Source of the DNA: Poa pratensis
Lineage: Eukaryota; Streptophyta; Magnoliopsida; Poales; Poaceae
Direction of reading: 5' to 3'
DNA: 64,000 nt
Assembly: GCA_947311845.1 (NCBI GenBank)
Contig: CAMZMU010000059.1
Span: 35,532,063-35,596,062 of the forward strand
The translations under genes were made by a program, and so were the position numbers. Shown piece after piece: positions 22,717 to 33,660 of this stretch (position 1 is its first letter; every line of letters starts with the position of its first letter). Under the pieces are notes generated by a model. The model was not told the origin of the DNA, made no database searches, and was given only the letters and a program-made list of their open reading frames with translations.

Positions 22717-24713
22717 TTATTGTGGACGAAGCTCATGAGGGAGCTTGAACTTTGGTGGTTCCCTCTTCCTTGGAAAGTGTTCCATGCACTTCTTGTGTGG
22801 AAACTGAAACTTTACATTCCCTTCCTTTGAATCAATGATAGCACCTGTGGTACGAAGAAAAGGTCTTCCAAGAATAATAGGACTAGAGGTTTTATTCCCC
22901 ATATCCATGATTAGAAAATCCACAGGCACAAAAGTCATATGTAACTCTACCATAACATCACTTACTTTTCCCAAAGCATGTTTAATAGAGTCATCAGCAA
23001 GTGCTAGTTCAATAGAGCATTTTTCAAGATTTTTCAATTCAAGCACTTCATATAGTTCTTTAGATAAAACAGAGACACTAGATCCTAGATCAAGTATGGC
23101 ATGGTGTGTCTCTTTTCCAATAGTTACTAGTACCTTAGGTATCCACATATCCCCAAGCTTAGGTGGTATCATAGCCTCTTGGTTGTACCTAGCAATCTTT
23201 TCTTTCAAGACATGATTAGCAATATAAGAACCAAAACCTGCTTGGTTAGTGTTGATGGAAGGATCACTTGCAAATTTTTGTAAGATAGATATTAATTCAT
23301 GCAAGCTACAATTTTCTAAGTCAAGCAAAGGATCCTTGACTTCATTAAGCATTTTAACTTCCTCAACTTTCTTTTCCAACTCAATCAGCATAAGAGATTC
23401 ATCATGTTCAGTTTCTTTAGCTTCTTCTTTTAAACTACCAAGTTGAGACATGAGTGGCAACAAATATTCAGGGTATTTAATAATTCATCAAGAGTTTCCT
23501 CCAAAGTAAGAGGAACATTTTCAGCAATGTTAACAGAATTCATTCCAACCACAGGTGATGCTTGTGGTTTCCCTGCAGACATACTCAATAAAGTGGCTTG
23601 ATTATCAGCTAGTTTAGACAAAGCTTTGTCTAGTCCTGCAGCTTGGAGTTGTAAGCCTTTAATATCAGAACTAATAGAAGCAACAGACTTATTCAACTCT
23701 TGTATCATGGTATTATGACTAGCAACTTGTTCCATGAGAATTTTGTTAGCCTCAGAATTATCATTGCGTGATAACATAGGCTTCCAATTATTATCATTAG
23801 CATTAGGATATGGAACAAAAGGACGATTGTTGGGAACATATGGGGGTTTATTATAAGAGTTATAATTGTTGTTACCATACCCATTATTACCATAGTTCCT
23901 AATGAAGTTGACATCAATATTTTCAGAATTGTTTCCAACTAGTTCTTGCAAAGGAACATTTTCAACACTAGGTTTATTAAGCAAAGCAAGAATAGTATCC
24001 ATTTTAGATGACAAATCATTAGTTTCTTCAATAGAGTTCACTTTCTTAGAAGGATTAGGTGCCCTATCAGTATGCCATTGACTATAGTTTTGTAAAATGC
24101 TTTCCAATATATTTTTAGCTTCTACTATAGTCTTACTCATAAAAGCACCTCCAGCAGCAGAATCAAGTATGTTTCTAGACATGTAGTTTAAACCATTGTA
24201 GAAAGAGTGTAATATGGTCCATTCATTAACTCCATGTGAGGGACAAGTTCTAAGCATAAGTTTTATCCTATCCCAAGCCATAGCAACATGTTCATTTTCA
24301 TTTTGCCTAAAAGAAAGGATGTTGTTTCTATTTTGCAAAATTTTAACAGGGGGATAATATTTCTTAATGAAAGCTTCTTTTAGATCATCCCAAGAATTAA
24401 TACTACCAGATGGCAAGGAATGCAACCACTCTTTAGCTTTTCCTCTAAGTGAAAAAGGAAATAACTTCAGTTTTAGGATATCACTTTCCACATTTTTAAA
24501 CTTTTGCATGTCACATATTTCAACAAAGTCATGAAGATGCATAGAGGCATCCTCCATAGCACTACCACCAAATTGTTCCCTAGTTATCAAGTTCAACAAA
24601 CTAGGACTTACTTCATAACTCTCAGCATTTATCTTAGGTGTGGCAATAGCTCTCGTGATAAATTGATCATTAGGAGTGTTTGTGTAGTCACACAACTTAG
24701 TTCTTTCTCCCAT
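22717..24713 (-). pseudogene. Gypsy gag-protease polyprotein, copy 2 (frameshifted)
   Basis: Same protein as copy 1, but one base is lost near 23477, where copy 1 reads GGTAGTTCAATAA and copy 2 reads GGTATTTAATAA. The gag half (24713-23430, 427 codons) then ends with a short foreign tail. The protease half (23463-22717) stays open with its DLGS and ILGRPFL blocks unchanged. Outside this point the two copies encode almost the same residues. The lesion may be real, or a consensus error in a duplicated region. Confidence 0.85.
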
Positions 24714-24950
24714 TTTAGCAAGTTTTTTTTGGTATTTTTAATTTTTTATGCAAAACTGAAATAAATATGATATGATATGCAATGACACTAACAAAACAAA
24801 TAAATTGCTTTGTAAGTAAAGATGGATAAGATGGTGCTCACGTAGGTGCAACCTCCCCAAGCTTAGGTGTTAGCACAAGTTGGTGACGTTGACTTTGTTG
24901 TGAGATGAATGCGATGATGCACACCCTTGGATAAATCTCTCAGCTACGAT

Positions 24951-24968
24951 TCCCCGGCAACGGCGCCA
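24951..24968 (-). promoter_or_regulatory. tRNA-Asp primer binding site, copy 2
   Basis: Same 18 bases as copy 1, ten bases from the start of LTR D at 24979. Confidence 0.85.
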
Positions 24969-24978
24969 GAAAACGTCT

Positions 24979-26697
24979 TGATGGTCCCGAAGAGCAAGGC
25001 TTGATACCTGCAAAATAAACGGGATTAGGTTGAGACTCCAAGTGCAGAGTGTATAGTAAGTGGAAGACAGTTTTCCCCACGAGGGGTGACTCGAGGGTTT
25101 AATATCGAACTCTCGGGGAATCTGAAGTGGTAGATTTATCTTCTTATCCTTCTTTTGGTTACCTACAAAACAAGGTTAGATGTTTTGGTCCTCAACCTCA
25201 CCTGTGGTTGTCAAGCACAAGGTGTAAGAATGATATCAGGATAGTTATGCAATGCAAACAAGAAATAAATATGCAATGATGGTGGATGCAATGATGATAT
25301 TTTTGGGTTTTTGAATGATGTATGCAAGATGAAAAGTATTTTTGTATTTTCGGATTTAATGATGGCTGAAAATAGAAAAGTGGTATATGGTGTTGGAAAG
25401 GTGTTTCTTATGATTAAAAATGGACTGGGGTTCATGGTTTCACAAATGCACTCTCTCTTTATAAAGTGGTAGACAATGGAACACACACAGTTAACATATG
25501 AGATTGCAACACAGGGTTTGATAACAAGTTACTTAGATATATGGGCATCACGTCCTAACATAGAGATCTTTTGGTTATTAACCTCTCTTATACTCCACCA
25601 AGATGCGAACTAAATCATAACACCTCAGTAATTAAGATAACTCAGAGTATAGCATTAAGTATCATGACATGAAGTGAAAATAAGAACATGCTAGATCTAG
25701 TCATGGAGTAGTGGCAATGGTCACGCCCACATCCCCGGTAGCATGGTATTTTAGTTTATCCCTAGTGAGGTAACAAAGTAAGGTAAAGATACCAAAGTGG
25801 ATCGCAGAACTTTCTCTCACGTTCACTGCACTAGCCACCCCCCGTTACTCCAACTAATGCACACGTTCCCCCACACACGCTCTCATAAACATGCTTGATC
25901 AAAACAAGTAGACAAGAACGGGGTACATAATATGCATCTATACTCATAACTGAAACAAACATTGCAATCTCAAACATATATTAACTCATAAAGATCCACC
26001 ACAAAGGTATTACAACGGTGACCGTAATCATGTTCAGCAGCTCATACGGTGCTAATTAGTGAAGCTCAAGAGAGGAGAGATACATAAGTTACTTCCACAA
26101 ACCCATAGTCCAGAGGTGGACTACTCCCTCTTCATCATGGAGACGGTGGAGAAGTCGATGGAGAAGATGGAGACCACGCCGGCAGCGCCCCGCCGGAGTT
26201 TTCCCCCTCCAATCTGCAGCTCCTGATCTCCGTTTCGGTGTTTCTGTGTTTGTGCGGCGCTCCTTCCAGAGAACGTCGGGGGACCTTTTTTATAGGCGTT
26301 TTTAGGTCAAGACTGTCGGTGGAGCGAAGATCGACGGCAACGGAGCCACGAGGCCAAACGGGTGGGCCCCACGCGGCCACAGTACCTGGCCGCGTGGGCC
26401 ACCCCCGTTTGGCCTCGGCCTCCGTTTGTTCGCTTCCTTCGCCCACAGGTCTTCTTCCTTCCAAATATTGACGCCCGTAAATTTCCAGGTGATTTCGTTG
26501 ACGTTTGGGTCCCTGAAACATTAAAATAAGAAAACGGGGTTTTCTGCCTGTGCAGGGTTAATTCCATAAAAATAGGAAATAAATGAATATTCCCAAAAAT
26601 CATTATAAAACATTGATATAACCCTTATATGATGCAAATATGATTGGAATATAAGCAATTAAAGTGCAAAGTTCATGTATGCATTTTACATGCATCA
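24979..26697 (-). repeat. LTR copy D (5' LTR in element orientation)
   Basis: 1719 bp, TGATGGTCCCG to ACATGCATCA. It shares the TGATGGTCC start and the GAGGCCAAACGGGTGG arm with LTR A, the other outermost copy. The CATGC duplication follows at 26698-26702. Confidence 0.88.
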
Positions 26698-28518
26698 CAT
26701 GCCTAAGTGGGAGAAACTTGAGGCGGACCTGCTGGCTAAAGGGATCACTCCAGAGCCACTCGCATGGATCGAACGGGCAAGAAATTGGTTTTACGGGCAT
26801 GGCGGCACGTTGGACGCAGATGGGAAGTGCATATATAACAGAAGACACAAAGATAATCCCCTACTACCCATCGAAGGCATTAGAAATGCAGTAAAGGATG
26901 TTGCAGAGGGACGGTTCATTCCCGATAGAGAGGATGACGAGCTCACACGCGCCCTTGGGAATAAGGAACACGACGGACGGTTACGAGGCGTACCAGGCTC
27001 CAAGCCCAAGACAATTGTGATTCCCGAGCACAGGAAGAAATTTCCTGATAGAAGCCATCAGAGGAGAAAGGAAATGGAGGCAATGGAAGCACGCGCTGCT
27101 GCAGACCGGCTGCGTAATATAGAAGAAGAATTAAAGCGGCAGAACGATCAAATTGCCGCACTTAGCCAGCAAGGTACTAGCGGCCAATCTCAGCGGCACA
27201 TGGTAGAAGCTGCATGCGATGGTACCGGCGGCCCATCGAATCAGAAAAGCAGCGTGGCTTCCACAGAGATCCAGGATGGTACTGATGATGAAGTGCTGGT
27301 GGCTCCACTTCGTCGCTACCCAGTGGATGATATCACGGAGAGCACACCTTGTGAGATGCATGTGAAAGTTTTTAACTTAACCATGAAGGTGGCGGTCGGC
27401 TATGTCGTACCAATTGGACCTAATCCAACTTACCATTTCTCTCCGGTTCCAAATGGCTACGATGTTGTCGCGGTAGATGAAGTGATGAAAGATTTTGAGG
27501 AGCTGAAGCTGGAAACCCTGCAGGTGAAGATGGGGAGGTGCTTGAACTTGGAGAAGCCAAGAAAGCGACCATTCTATGGCCAAAGGAATTCATCGTGCTT
27601 CTGAACTGGCAGCCAAGGCCATCGACTCCTCACCAGTCTCCAGCGCAACAGTCCTCTTCACCGCCTCAGCATTCTCCAGCGCAACAATCCTCTTCACCGC
27701 CTCACCAGTCTCCAGCGCAGCCGTCTCTGCCGCTGCGTCAGCCGTCTCCACCCACCGCTCGTACTATGAGGGGTAAGTGATCACCGAAACGTAAAAGGTC
27801 GACGCCCCTCCCAAAAGTACCTCATAAGAATCTTCCCATTAGACCTTATGACAGGACTGTAGCGGAAAACGCCGCGGAGGTGGCTGCCTACAATAAGACT
27901 TTTTTTGCACCAAAAAAGCCTAAGCAAAAGCCGGTATACGATGAAAAATCCAAAAAGTGGGCTAAGTCCTTCCTTGCGCAGCCATCCCAAATATCGATGA
28001 ATCTGCAATCTGACTATGGTCGTGAACTTAGTAAGCTAGCACGTGCCCAGTCTGAGCAGAACAAGGAAAGAAGTGCAAAAAGCGGGAAACAAATTACCCA
28101 GCTCGGACAGCAGAAAAATCAATCGGTCCCCCCGCTCACAGTGTGTTCCGATATCGACAAGGACTTCAGAGCCGATATGGATAAGGACCTGCAATTATTG
28201 GACCCCAGAGCCATAGCTGCTGCTAGAGAACATGGTATCACTGTATCGCAGGCCATGGAAAATGCTACCGCCATGGGTATGACTCTTGGTCAACTTTTAG
28301 GCTATGAAGAACAGCCAATGTTAGAGATAGCACGGAAATATGTCACAGGGGAGTCTATGGTCAGTAATGAGGAGCTCACGCGTCTATCAACACATGCGAA
28401 ATCTGCACAACTGGTACATGGTGCACACACCAAAGAAGGGCGCGAAGGAGTGGATTGCGGTGGACGTTCGAGTGGAGCATTTCTTCAAACCTTAAAGTAT
28501 ACAGGTTCAAATGACTGA
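26698..28518 (+). pseudogene. Second CACTA gene, middle part after the retroelement
   Basis: Resumes exactly at the insertion point with PKWEKLEADLLAKGITPEPL (from 26703). It continues as RARNWFYGHGG, IEGIRNAVKDVAEGRFIPDR and a charged coiled-coil-like stretch (RRKEMEAMEARAAADRLRNI). A shift near 27540-27600 leads into a Pro/Gln/Ser repeat (SPAQQSSSPP units, 27625-27770). An in-frame TGA at 27778 is followed by SPKRKRSTPLPKV and, from 27880, a clean 212-codon frame with VAAYNKTFFAPKKPKQKP and LDPRAIAAAREHGITVSQAM. This fits the central part of the transposase-like protein of grass CACTA elements. The function is inferred only. Confidence 0.75.
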
Positions 28519-28680
28519 ACTGTTTCAGTTATTCAATCAGCGCGCCCTCGACAAATCTATCCTCAGTTGCTATTGTCTATAAGTGATTTATTTTCGTAAT
28601 TAAGTCTCTAGCTCAGCTCGTTCATTGCATGTATTATATTATCCTGATTATATATATTCTTTTGTACGCTATTATGTAGA

Positions 28681-29456
28681 ATGAAGATGATGGAATGCAA
28701 AACATCTAGACATTATGAGGTTGGGTTCGTTGACCCATATATCGTTAATGAACATACGTTACGCAATCATCCCAGAGACGTGGAGCATGACCTGACCACC
28801 TCTTTAATCAAGCAAAACTTCTGTACGGAAATACTATTTCCTTACAACTTCAAGTGAATGTTTCTGTCTTGTACATATTTTTATTTGGCTTTCTCGATGT
28901 TAAGTGTAATTGATGAGTTATGCATGTCTGCTTTATGTAAACGTCCGCAGGTTCCACTGGATTCTGCTAAGCATTCAAGTTGACAAGTCCATAGTTGAAG
29001 TCCACGACTCATTAAGGTGGGACCAAGCGACGTGGACCGAAATGAAAGAAATGCTCAATAAGTAATTTCAATCATTATCGCACTATATCGGCCTCTTTCG
29101 TTCGTTTCCTAATATCAAGTAATTAATAACTCCTTTGTTCATTTTTTGGCCAAAGCAGGTGTTGGACACTATTCAAACAGAATGTAGAAGGTCCATTCAA
29201 ATATGAGCTAACTTATATATCGGTGAAAAGTCCGCAGCAGCCATCGGGGAGTAATTTATGTGGATTCTACGTTTGCGAGTTCATTCGCGAGTTGACCTCT
29301 GAGCGGAGAACAACTTCTTTGAGCAAAATGCGGGAGAAGCTCGACCCAGAATGGCGCATACGAGCAATTCAAGAGGAATCGGCGGGATTTCTGCTTAGGG
29401 AGGTCATCGATGAAAGGGGAGAACATTATGCTTCGGACGATGAACTACATATGTGA
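28681..29456 (+). pseudogene. Second CACTA gene, 3' exons with a Ulp1/C48-type protease domain
   Basis: Three exon-like pieces with good splice borders. 28681-28853 encodes FVDPYIVNEHTLRNHPRDVE and TEILFPYNF before GTGAAT. 28951-29061 follows CGCAG and encodes FHWILLSIQVDKSIVEVHDS. 29159-29456 follows GCAG and encodes QPSGSNLCGFYVCEFIREL. His of FHW, Asp of VHDS and Cys of NLCGFYVC match the catalytic triad order of Ulp1-type SUMO or ubiquitin-like proteases (peptidase family C48). Grass CACTA and some Mutator elements often carry such domains. The triad looks intact here although the gene upstream is broken. The stop is at 29454-29456. Confidence 0.72.
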
Positions 29457-29846
29457 TCTATCTCCATGTAATTAAATAGTTGTATTCTCGCAAGAGATCG
29501 AATATTAATTATATATGCATCAACGTGTACTGTGTATATAGTAGAGCGTATAATATGCGTACGGAAACGATGGAGAGCACGTCGGCGATGCGAAGAAGGG
29601 GGAGACGACGGAGGCACCGGCGAGAGGGAGAGGGGGCACCGGCGAGAGGAGACCCTAAACCCTAAATACAAAAAAACACTCATTGGTCCCGGTTCGTAAC
29701 ACGAACCGGGACCAATGAGTCTCCCCCCACGCCCAGCCAGAACTGGCCACGTGGACCAGCATTGGTCCTGATTGGCCAGTCCCGGTTCGGCAACCGGGAC
29801 TGAAAGCCCAGCCGAACTGGGACTACAGACCATTTTTCTAGCAGTG
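29457..29846. repeat. CACTA right subterminal and terminal repeats
   Basis: After an AT-rich trailer, a palindrome at about 29680-29720 (CTCATTGGTCCCGG facing CCGGGACCAATGAG) and partial copies (CAGTCCCGGTTCGGCAACCG) precede the terminal repeat TTTTTCTAGCAGTG ending at 29846. TSD ACT follows. Confidence 0.85.
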
Positions 29847-30114
29847 ACTAGGGTGAAATTCCCTTGGTCCGACCTTTGTTCATTGGTTATACCTAACAAT
29901 GGGGGTGCTTACTAACAATCCTCTTGTTGAAGGCATGGCATGGAACTTGTTCAGACCTACCCATGAGGGTGAAACCCCATGATCTAGTTTTTGTACTACA
30001 TCTGACGACGACGTGTATTCATACTTCCGGCCTTGATCTTGGAGATCTTTTCTCGTGAACCCATGTGTTGCCTAGGACGGCTGGTGTGTCTTTGCTCTTT
30101 AAGCATGACAAGTA
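29847..30114. other. Intergenic DNA; no gene seen
   Basis: No recognisable coding frame or repeat end apart from the CACTA duplication at 29847-29849 and the TA at 30113-30114 before the MITE. Confidence 0.4.
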
Positions 30115-30541
30115 CTCCCTCCGTTTCACAATATAAAATGTTTTGGATACTTCACGTGTTGTTTAGATTCGGATTAAAATGAGTGGACATATACAGTAAA
30201 ACGTATCTAGATACATGTATATACATGTGAATATGTGCTGGTCGCTGGTGGATTGGGTGTCCACCTTTTTTCCTTAAATCCTCCCTAGAGTCTTTTCCTC
30301 TTTTGTCGTTTTCCTTAAACTTTTCCTTATTATAAGTTTTAGACCGTTTTCTTTCCGTTGTTATGTTCAGGGTTGGGTCACTATGTTGTGACCCCTCTCC
30401 TTTTCCCTTCTCTCTGTTCACCCATGTAAACTCTCTGTGTTGACTATTAATTGAAATTTACACCGTAAGGGATTCCCCTACGGTAGCACGGTAAAAAAAA
30501 TGGAAAAAGACTAAAACATTTTATATTGTGCAACGAGGGAG
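30115..30541. mobile_element. Stowaway-type MITE enlarged by an internal retroposon
   Basis: Ends CTCCCTCCGTTTCACAATAT and, on the other strand, CTCCCTCGTTGCACAATAT form the inverted repeat, flanked by TA on both sides (30113-30114 and 30542-30543). At 427 bp it is long for this class. The middle (about 30240-30500) is unlike the arms and ends ACCGTAAGGGATTCCCCTAC and a poly-A run, as plant LINE 3' tails do, so a retroposon probably landed in the MITE. Confidence 0.7.
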
Positions 30542-30740
30542 TAGATATTTTTTTTTTTGCTTCCAATATTTTGGTTGTGTGGATCCTCAAAATCTTAAAT
30601 TACTCTTGATATTGAATTGTTGCAGAACCTAAATTGGTATCATTTTGGTATTAATGTGTTACTGACTGCAGTTTATTAAAAAATCCACGTCCTTGAAATG
30701 TGTGAATGAATGAATCCATGAAAGAGTAGTGAGAAGTTAC

Positions 30741-32079
30741 CTCGTTGATCTCCTCCTTGGTGATCCTCGCTTCAGCATCCTTGTCCACCCTGTTGGTTAA
30801 CTAAAGGCATGATTTGCAATTGATGGTTTTATTTAAGATTAATTAATAGGAGTGGACCGGGGATTAATGAGCTTAATTACATGTCTAAGAAGGTCTGCAG
30901 CCGGCTGTCGAAGCTGCAGTCTGAAATTTGGTCCAAGAACTCAAACAGCTCCGCCTTGTTGATGCTGTCGCGGGAAATGTTCCGCCGCCTCGCAAGCGCG
31001 TCGAACAGCTTGCCGGCCAATGCGAGCTCCTTTGTCCCTGCAAAATTTGTTCAACTAGAAGGACACCCCGCGCGATGCAGCGGGTATCTCTTGATAAATT
31101 TAATAAAACGCATAAAACCTGAAGTTGACTAAAGAAATATGCAAGATTTAGTTAATCATGATAGTCAAGAGGCTAAAAAATTTAGACATTCAATGTATTT
31201 GTGGTTTATAATTTAAAGATTGTTATGGTTTAGGACTGTATCTGATTAATATAGATAACTTTTTGAGTGAATACATATAAAAAAGCCCATAATTTTGAAT
31301 AACAGCTATATGATTTTCATCATTGAAAATAATTGGCAAAAAGTTCACGGGCGAAACTAATTCGGGTGTTCTACTTGCACATGATTTACTTGTGTAACTA
31401 CATAGCGACATGGTGTTATATTATCATTTGAACGTAAAAAATGACATGGACAAAATTTGATCGGCTAAAAAAATATGATGTGGATGCGACATGGAGTAGC
31501 GAAAATAATTAATGGATGTTAGTGGGATGACATGGACAATTGATTGGTTAAAAGAGCAAGTGATGTGGATAACTTGAATGTTGAGATAGAAAAATATTAA
31601 TTGCACTTAGTGGGGTTTTGCTTTATAAGAAGTATAGATTATAGTGAACACGTAGACGTAGATGCCTAACACAATTAATCACGCATGAACGAGTAGCTTA
31701 ATTTTAATTGAGACAAGACGTGGCGAGAGGCAAGGTGTTTACGGATGCACTTGCCGAACTTGGAGCGGTGGAGGAGGCCATTCTCGGCGAGCTCTTCGAA
31801 GCGTTTCTCGACGTTGTGCCAGTCGGCGCCGTGACTGTAGTACCGGGCAATGAACCAGAACCCGTTGATAGCATGCCTGGCGGCGGACTTGGACTTATCG
31901 ATGCGGCTCGGGCGGAAGGACGCGAGCCGCCGGAGCTCCTGCGACGCCTGCTGGATCCGCGTCGAGGCGTTCAAGAGCACGCCATGGCCGTACGAAGGCG
32001 AGGACGACGAACCCTTCTCCTGCGTCGACACGTCCGAGTCGGAGTCGTTGGCGTTGCTGCCCCCGCGCGGCGCGGACAC
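30741..32079 (-). pseudogene. N-terminal relic of a respiratory burst oxidase (NADPH oxidase) gene
   Basis: Three exons read on the minus strand with consensus splice sites. Exon 1 (to 31743) has SSSPSYGHGVLLNASTRIQQ, QELRRLASF, KSAARHAINGFWFIAR, WHNVEKRFEELAENGLLHRS and KFGKCI. Exon 2 (31037-30881) has [20 protein letters not shown] and [10 protein letters not shown]. Exon 3 (30789-30741) has VDKDAEARITKEE. They join in frame and match the N-terminal cytosolic region of plant RBOH proteins, including the start of the EF-hand segment. The ferric-reductase, FAD and NADPH domains should follow, but the next DNA is a MITE and the CACTA element. The protein start is unsure; sequence upstream of 32079 is GC-rich and could hold more of exon 1. 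The fragment cannot make an oxidase. Confidence 0.82.
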
Positions 32080-33200
32080 GGGCTCCGCGAAGCACGAACC
32101 ACGCGCTCTTCCATGTCGTGGAACGCTTCCCCGGCGGCACGATACTCTCTGGGTGCAGGCCGCCGCCGGTCTCCCCCGCTACACCACCGCCCCCGTCGGC
32201 GGCGGGTATCCTGTTATGCATGGCCGGCCACCGGTTCTAGCAAGCTCGTCCCCAAGAAGTGAGCCCGCTAGCTAGCGGAAGCACGCTGCACGCACCCAGC
32301 CCCGAAGAAACGGCGGAGGCATAACTTCACGCACGCGCAAGAGTACTCGCGGTCTTGCGGCCGGCGGTTTCGTCTCGGCTCCGTAGTAACAGAAGGAGCA
32401 GTAGTTGGAGGAGGAGAGATGGTCGTGCTCGTTCGTCGAGAAGGGGTCGGAGACGCGTCTCGTGACGAAGGGAAGGGGCAGAGATGGGAGATGGTTATTT
32501 TACAGGGATGGATGCTTGGTCTGCTAGCCACTAGGCGTAGTTTAGTGGTACGGTGAGCGGTCTGAAGCAGTGCCTCTTATCATGATTCACAAGAAGTTGA
32601 ACAGTTCATATCTGTGCACATTATACATAGATTCAGTAGTTATCAGACTAATTAAAATCAATACTCGTCATTTATGGCGACGGAGATCAAGGAGTTTGCC
32701 GAGTCTTAGGCCTTTGCCAATGCATCGTCTCTTAACACGATATTATAGGAGTATTAAATATTTAAGATATAATTAGTACAATGCATTGTTTGCTATGTGT
32801 TGTATCTACATTAATGTTTTGGGGCTCATGCATGCATATCATTGGGTTAGAATCATTTTTTGCCTATGGCCACGTGCAAAGATTGTATCTTAGTTAAGCT
32901 ACAACATTACCATCTCTCTTCATTAACTAGTATGACACATAAGCAAAATGCCTATGAAACCGCGCTAAGAACCTTGCATTGGACAAGATGTTTAATTCAT
33001 CTTTCTACCATGTCTAGGCCAGTGGACAAGACGAATCGAGCAGTAAAATCTTAAGAATTGTATACTAAACTCACATGTCAGCATCTTATTTCGCATAAAC
33101 ACCAATTTTGAAACATCCTTGGCTAACACGGATCCCAAGGGTTTTTAAAAACATTTATTTGAGTAGGGATATTATGGAGACAACCCCCAACCATGAACCT
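32080..33200. other. Possible RBOH leader, then intergenic DNA
   Basis: 32080-32530 is GC-rich and may be the 5' part of RBOH exon 1 and its leader on the minus strand. 32540-33200 is AT-rich with no gene that I recognise. Confidence 0.35.
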
Positions 33201-33206
33201 AGCATA

Positions 33207-33660
33207 AGATTCACCACATAGATCACCATCTGACACATCTGACGTTCAGCGTTGTCGCAACAGTGAAGGCTGAGGACACAAGTCCACCACAAGATACTAC
33301 TACTACCGCCATGCTATATCCATCTCTGTTTGAACAGAATACGACCCAGAGCCGTCGCCACATAGTTAAACGATGCATCAGAGGGGGGTCTGAAACTCTC
33401 TTATTCATCAACGTCGTCGGCCTCGCCGGAGTCAAAACATTGAGCGATAGAAAACCTAATCTTCAAAGGTATTAACCCTAAAATTATACAGGTGGTCGAC
33501 ACACGCGAGATCAGCCGACTCCGTCACCACAAACGACCAAGAGACCATCAGCGGAGGAGAGCCGCCAGAGCTGGCGTCGGAAGGCTGTCCGCGTTAGGAG
33601 AGCTAGATGGATTTTCCTCTCGCCAACCCTACAAAGTGTGTTGGTGCTAATGTTCATGCG
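33207..33660. repeat. Dispersed repeat with related copies at 40149 and 43795
   Basis: 33207-33345 (AGATTCACCACATAGATCAC, GACACAAGTCCACCACAAG, GAACAGAATACGACC) recurs at 40149-40290. 33383-33660 (CTCTTATTCATCA, GGTATTAACCCTAAA, GACTCCGTCACCACA, TTAGGAGAGCTAGATGGATT) recurs at 43795-44045. All are in the same orientation. The class is unknown; ends are not defined. Confidence 0.65.

Larger units (their letters stand above)
10570..26697 (-). mobile_element. Tandem pair of a non-autonomous Gypsy-type LTR retrotransposon
   Basis: Four LTR copies (A 10570-12290, B 16924-18631, C 18645-20350, D 24979-26697) and two internal regions (12291-16923 and 20351-24978) lie in one array, all oriented on the minus strand. 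LTRs start TGATG and end CATCA in either reading. One 5-bp TSD, CATGC, flanks the whole array, so it occupies a single insertion site. B and C meet at a run of 13 N. Each internal region has a tRNA-Asp primer site and a gag-protease frame but no reverse transcriptase, RNase H or integrase that I can find. The gag and the DLGS protease resemble the Athila/Tat side of Gypsy. A single unit would be about 8 kb, similar to the wheat-barley Sabrina type, but that name is a guess. Confidence 0.88.
2005..29846 (+). mobile_element. CACTA (En/Spm superfamily) DNA transposon, interrupted by a 16 kb retroelement
   Basis: The left end reads CACTAGTAGAAAAACT. The right end, read on the minus strand, is CACTGCTAGAAAAATGG. 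The bases outside are ACT at 2002-2004 and ACT at 29847-29849, the 3-bp target-site duplication expected for this superfamily. Inside are a TNP2-type transposase gene, a small gene of unknown function and a second large gene with a Ulp1-like protease end, all on the plus strand. Subterminal palindromes built on GGTCCCGGTTCG occur at both ends. The span is 27.8 kb; without the nested Gypsy array at 10570-26697 and one TSD copy it would be about 11.7 kb. All three genes carry frame breaks, so this copy is probably not autonomous, although its ends could still be used by transposase from elsewhere. Confidence 0.93.

Noticed and set aside
29680..29720. Palindrome as a transcription terminator
   Set aside because: The same palindrome occurs at the left end and before promoters, so end recognition by the transposon explains it better than termination.
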